DNA of 64,000 nt from Plazaster borealis (taxonomy: Eukaryota > Echinodermata > Asteroidea > Forcipulatida > Labidiasteridae). Location of the stretch: positions 20,790,818-20,854,817 of the forward strand of contig CM037471.1 in NCBI GenBank assembly GCA_021014325.1. The letters are read 5' to 3'. Below, one piece after another: positions 48,461 to 64,000 of this stretch. The translations under genes were made by a program, and so were the position numbers. The notes beneath the pieces are model-generated. The model was not told where the DNA came from. It saw nothing but the letters and a program-made list of their open reading frames with translations, and made no database searches. The stretch's first letter is position 1. Each line of letters starts with the position of its first letter.

Positions 48461-49065
48461 TTTGTCCTTAACTTTTTCAGGGACTAGCCAGCAGGACCAG
48501 TTGCCTTGGTCATTTCACTTGTCTGCCAGCTTTGTCCCTAATCTGTAACTATGGGGATGCTGGGGATGGGGATGCTGTTAACACTGAACTAGCCGCTGAC
48601 TGGTCCTCACAACTTGAAATGGCCAGCGGACCACTGTTAAGGGGGAAGACCGACATGCTGATTGATTATTAAGTGTTAAAAAGTGGTGTAATGTAAGGCA
48701 AGGGTTCAAGCTACACAGTCTAGGAATGTTAACGCTTTTAAGTATTAAGTATCTGAGACTTACATGTATCGTGATCATTATTTCCATTATTACTTTTAAT
48801 GTTCTGCATTGAGAACAAAATTTAAAAGAAACTTCAACTTAAATGTCAATAAAATGATACAAAAGAAGTTGTCAAACGATCATATAAAAATCAGTCATTC
48901 TGATCCTCATAATGAGAAATTATTAAATGTTTTCATTTATTTTTGTTGTCGGATGAGCATAAAACATGGTCTAAATTACTGTTTAATTACAGAAACATTG
49001 TGTTTTTCTTTCACAGGACTCCACAACCGTTAATAGTGTACAAGGACGTACATGTGTAATTTGCA

Positions 49066-63090
<14,025 letters not shown>

Positions 63091-63484
63091 TGTAAAACAA
63101 AATGAGCACTATGAGACAGCTGTCAGGTTTAATAATATTAGTTATTACACAAGCGCGAGTGAAATATGGAAAAATATAGCACTTTTGTGTCCAGTATCCA
63201 ATTATGCTGAAGGCCAAGTTGGATATGGGACCCGGCTGTACTCCATTTTGTTTTATTCCACGGGCGCGTGTGTGATATTGAATTTATTTTCAAGCAAACT
63301 TGTCGCAAAGCTTAAAATATCGGAATACGCCTATAGAACAGTGCAGTACACAGGTTGCGATTCTTGTGTATGGTCCATGCAATATGGGTAAACATCACAC
63401 TGTTGTTGCCATGGATCAACCAATAAGAATCAAGGATTCAAGTTTGCTTGAAGATAAAGCGCTATATATACGAACTGTGTAATT

Positions 63485-63515
63485 AGGTGTTCGTGCAATA
63501 TGAGCACGAACACCT
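63485..63515. repeat. Perfect 12-bp hairpin
   Basis: AGGTGTTCGTGC (63485-63496) and GCACGAACACCT (63504-63515) are exact inverted copies around a seven-base loop. Confidence 0.95.
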
Positions 63516-63585
63516 CTTTGTTTTTGTTCTGTTTTTTTTCTTTTTCTTCTCCATCTTCTTCTTCTTCCCTGGAACTCTTCTCTAC

Positions 63586-64000
63586 AGCATAACTCAAGAT
63601 TGAAACTGAAATAAACATTGAAACTTATCAGACAATTGAACCTCATTATGAGGACGGCACAAAGTTAATGACGTCATGATGACGTCATCAGGTGTCGAAT
63701 TACAAGGTTTTTAAAGTTGAAAAATGACCATTTGGTATTTGCTGTATCTCATTGAATATGAAAGCTATGATGTTCATAGTTGGGCATGTGATAGATCAAG
63801 ATCGGGGCAACATTTAAAAAGTTAACATCAAAATCGTATGACCTTTCCTTCCCGGTCATGCCCCAGGTCAAAGTTTGCCTTTGGGTTTTTTTCTTGAAAA
63901 ACATAACTTTCGGGCTTATTTGCAGCATAACTCAAGATTGAAATTGAATTTTACATTGAAACTCATCAGACATTTGAACCTAAATATCAAGACGACACAA
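63586..64000 (+). repeat. Direct repeat of ~77 bp with ~340-bp spacing
   Basis: AGCATAACTCAAGATTGAAA at 63586 returns near 63925. Both copies run through CATTGAAAC...CATCAGACA or ATCAGACA to GACGGCACAA or GACGACACAA. The second copy reaches the window edge, so a longer tandem array may continue outside. Confidence 0.8.

Larger units (their letters stand above)
45394..49016. other. Head-to-head interval between AP4B1 and ICA1
   Basis: The 3.6 kb separating the first found AP4B1 exon (leftward) from the first found ICA1 exon (rightward) should contain both promoters and non-coding first exons. I could not place either start. The segment 45780-45990 is richer in CpG (CTCGGCGACAGGCCG, GCGCATGTCGCGCATGCGCGC) than the sequence around it. 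It is the best promoter candidate by composition. Foldback sequences occupy 46138-46621. Confidence 0.5.

Overview
This is eukaryotic nuclear DNA: AT-rich, intron-containing and dense in small repeats. It comes from an invertebrate animal, most likely an echinoderm, possibly a sea star. That guess rests on the mix of bilaterian genes (AP4B1, ICA1, a NEK kinase, rhodopsin-class receptors), on TTAA-flanked mini-transposons whose 'TTAAAGGCACTG...' ends I recall from echinoderm sequence, and on tRNA-Leu-derived SINEs. The species call is inference; the gene calls are stronger because the exon models keep frame across every junction.

Layout. 1.2-12.0 kb: a segmental tandem duplication, each copy carrying one intronless class A GPCR gene on the minus strand (1260-2300 and 7298-8356). 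The copies differ by local repeat expansion and by separate mini-transposon insertions. 12.1-17.1 kb, plus strand: a complete six-exon NEK-family kinase gene (717 aa). 17.1-23.4 kb: no host gene seen; inverted-repeat mini-transposons, a 54-bp satellite and a LINE remnant. 23.4-29.9 kb, minus strand: the last eight exons of a coiled-coil and CAP-Gly protein. 29.9-39.6 kb: SINEs and unexplained sequence, one possible terminal exon at 36.3 kb, and a 500-base N gap (38501-39000). 39.7-45.4 kb, minus strand: ten exons of AP4B1 (AP-4 complex beta subunit), covering most of the N-terminal trunk. 45.4-49.0 kb: a head-to-head interval with a cluster of foldback sequences. 49.0-62.8 kb, plus strand: the first five exons of ICA1 (islet cell autoantigen 1-like, BAR/AH domain). 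Its 9.3-kb first intron holds a 43-bp minisatellite of about 66 units. The gene runs past the right edge.

The genes do not form a pathway or operon. AP-4 beta (a trans-Golgi coat subunit) and ICA1 (a membrane-curving BAR protein of Golgi and secretory granules) are both membrane-trafficking genes and lie divergently, which may be chance. I see no real tRNA or rRNA gene, no CRISPR array and no clear new multi-gene system. The most distinctive items are the GPCR duplication, the minisatellite with its higher-order structure, the foldback cluster at 46.1-46.6 kb, and the families of hairpin mini-transposons.
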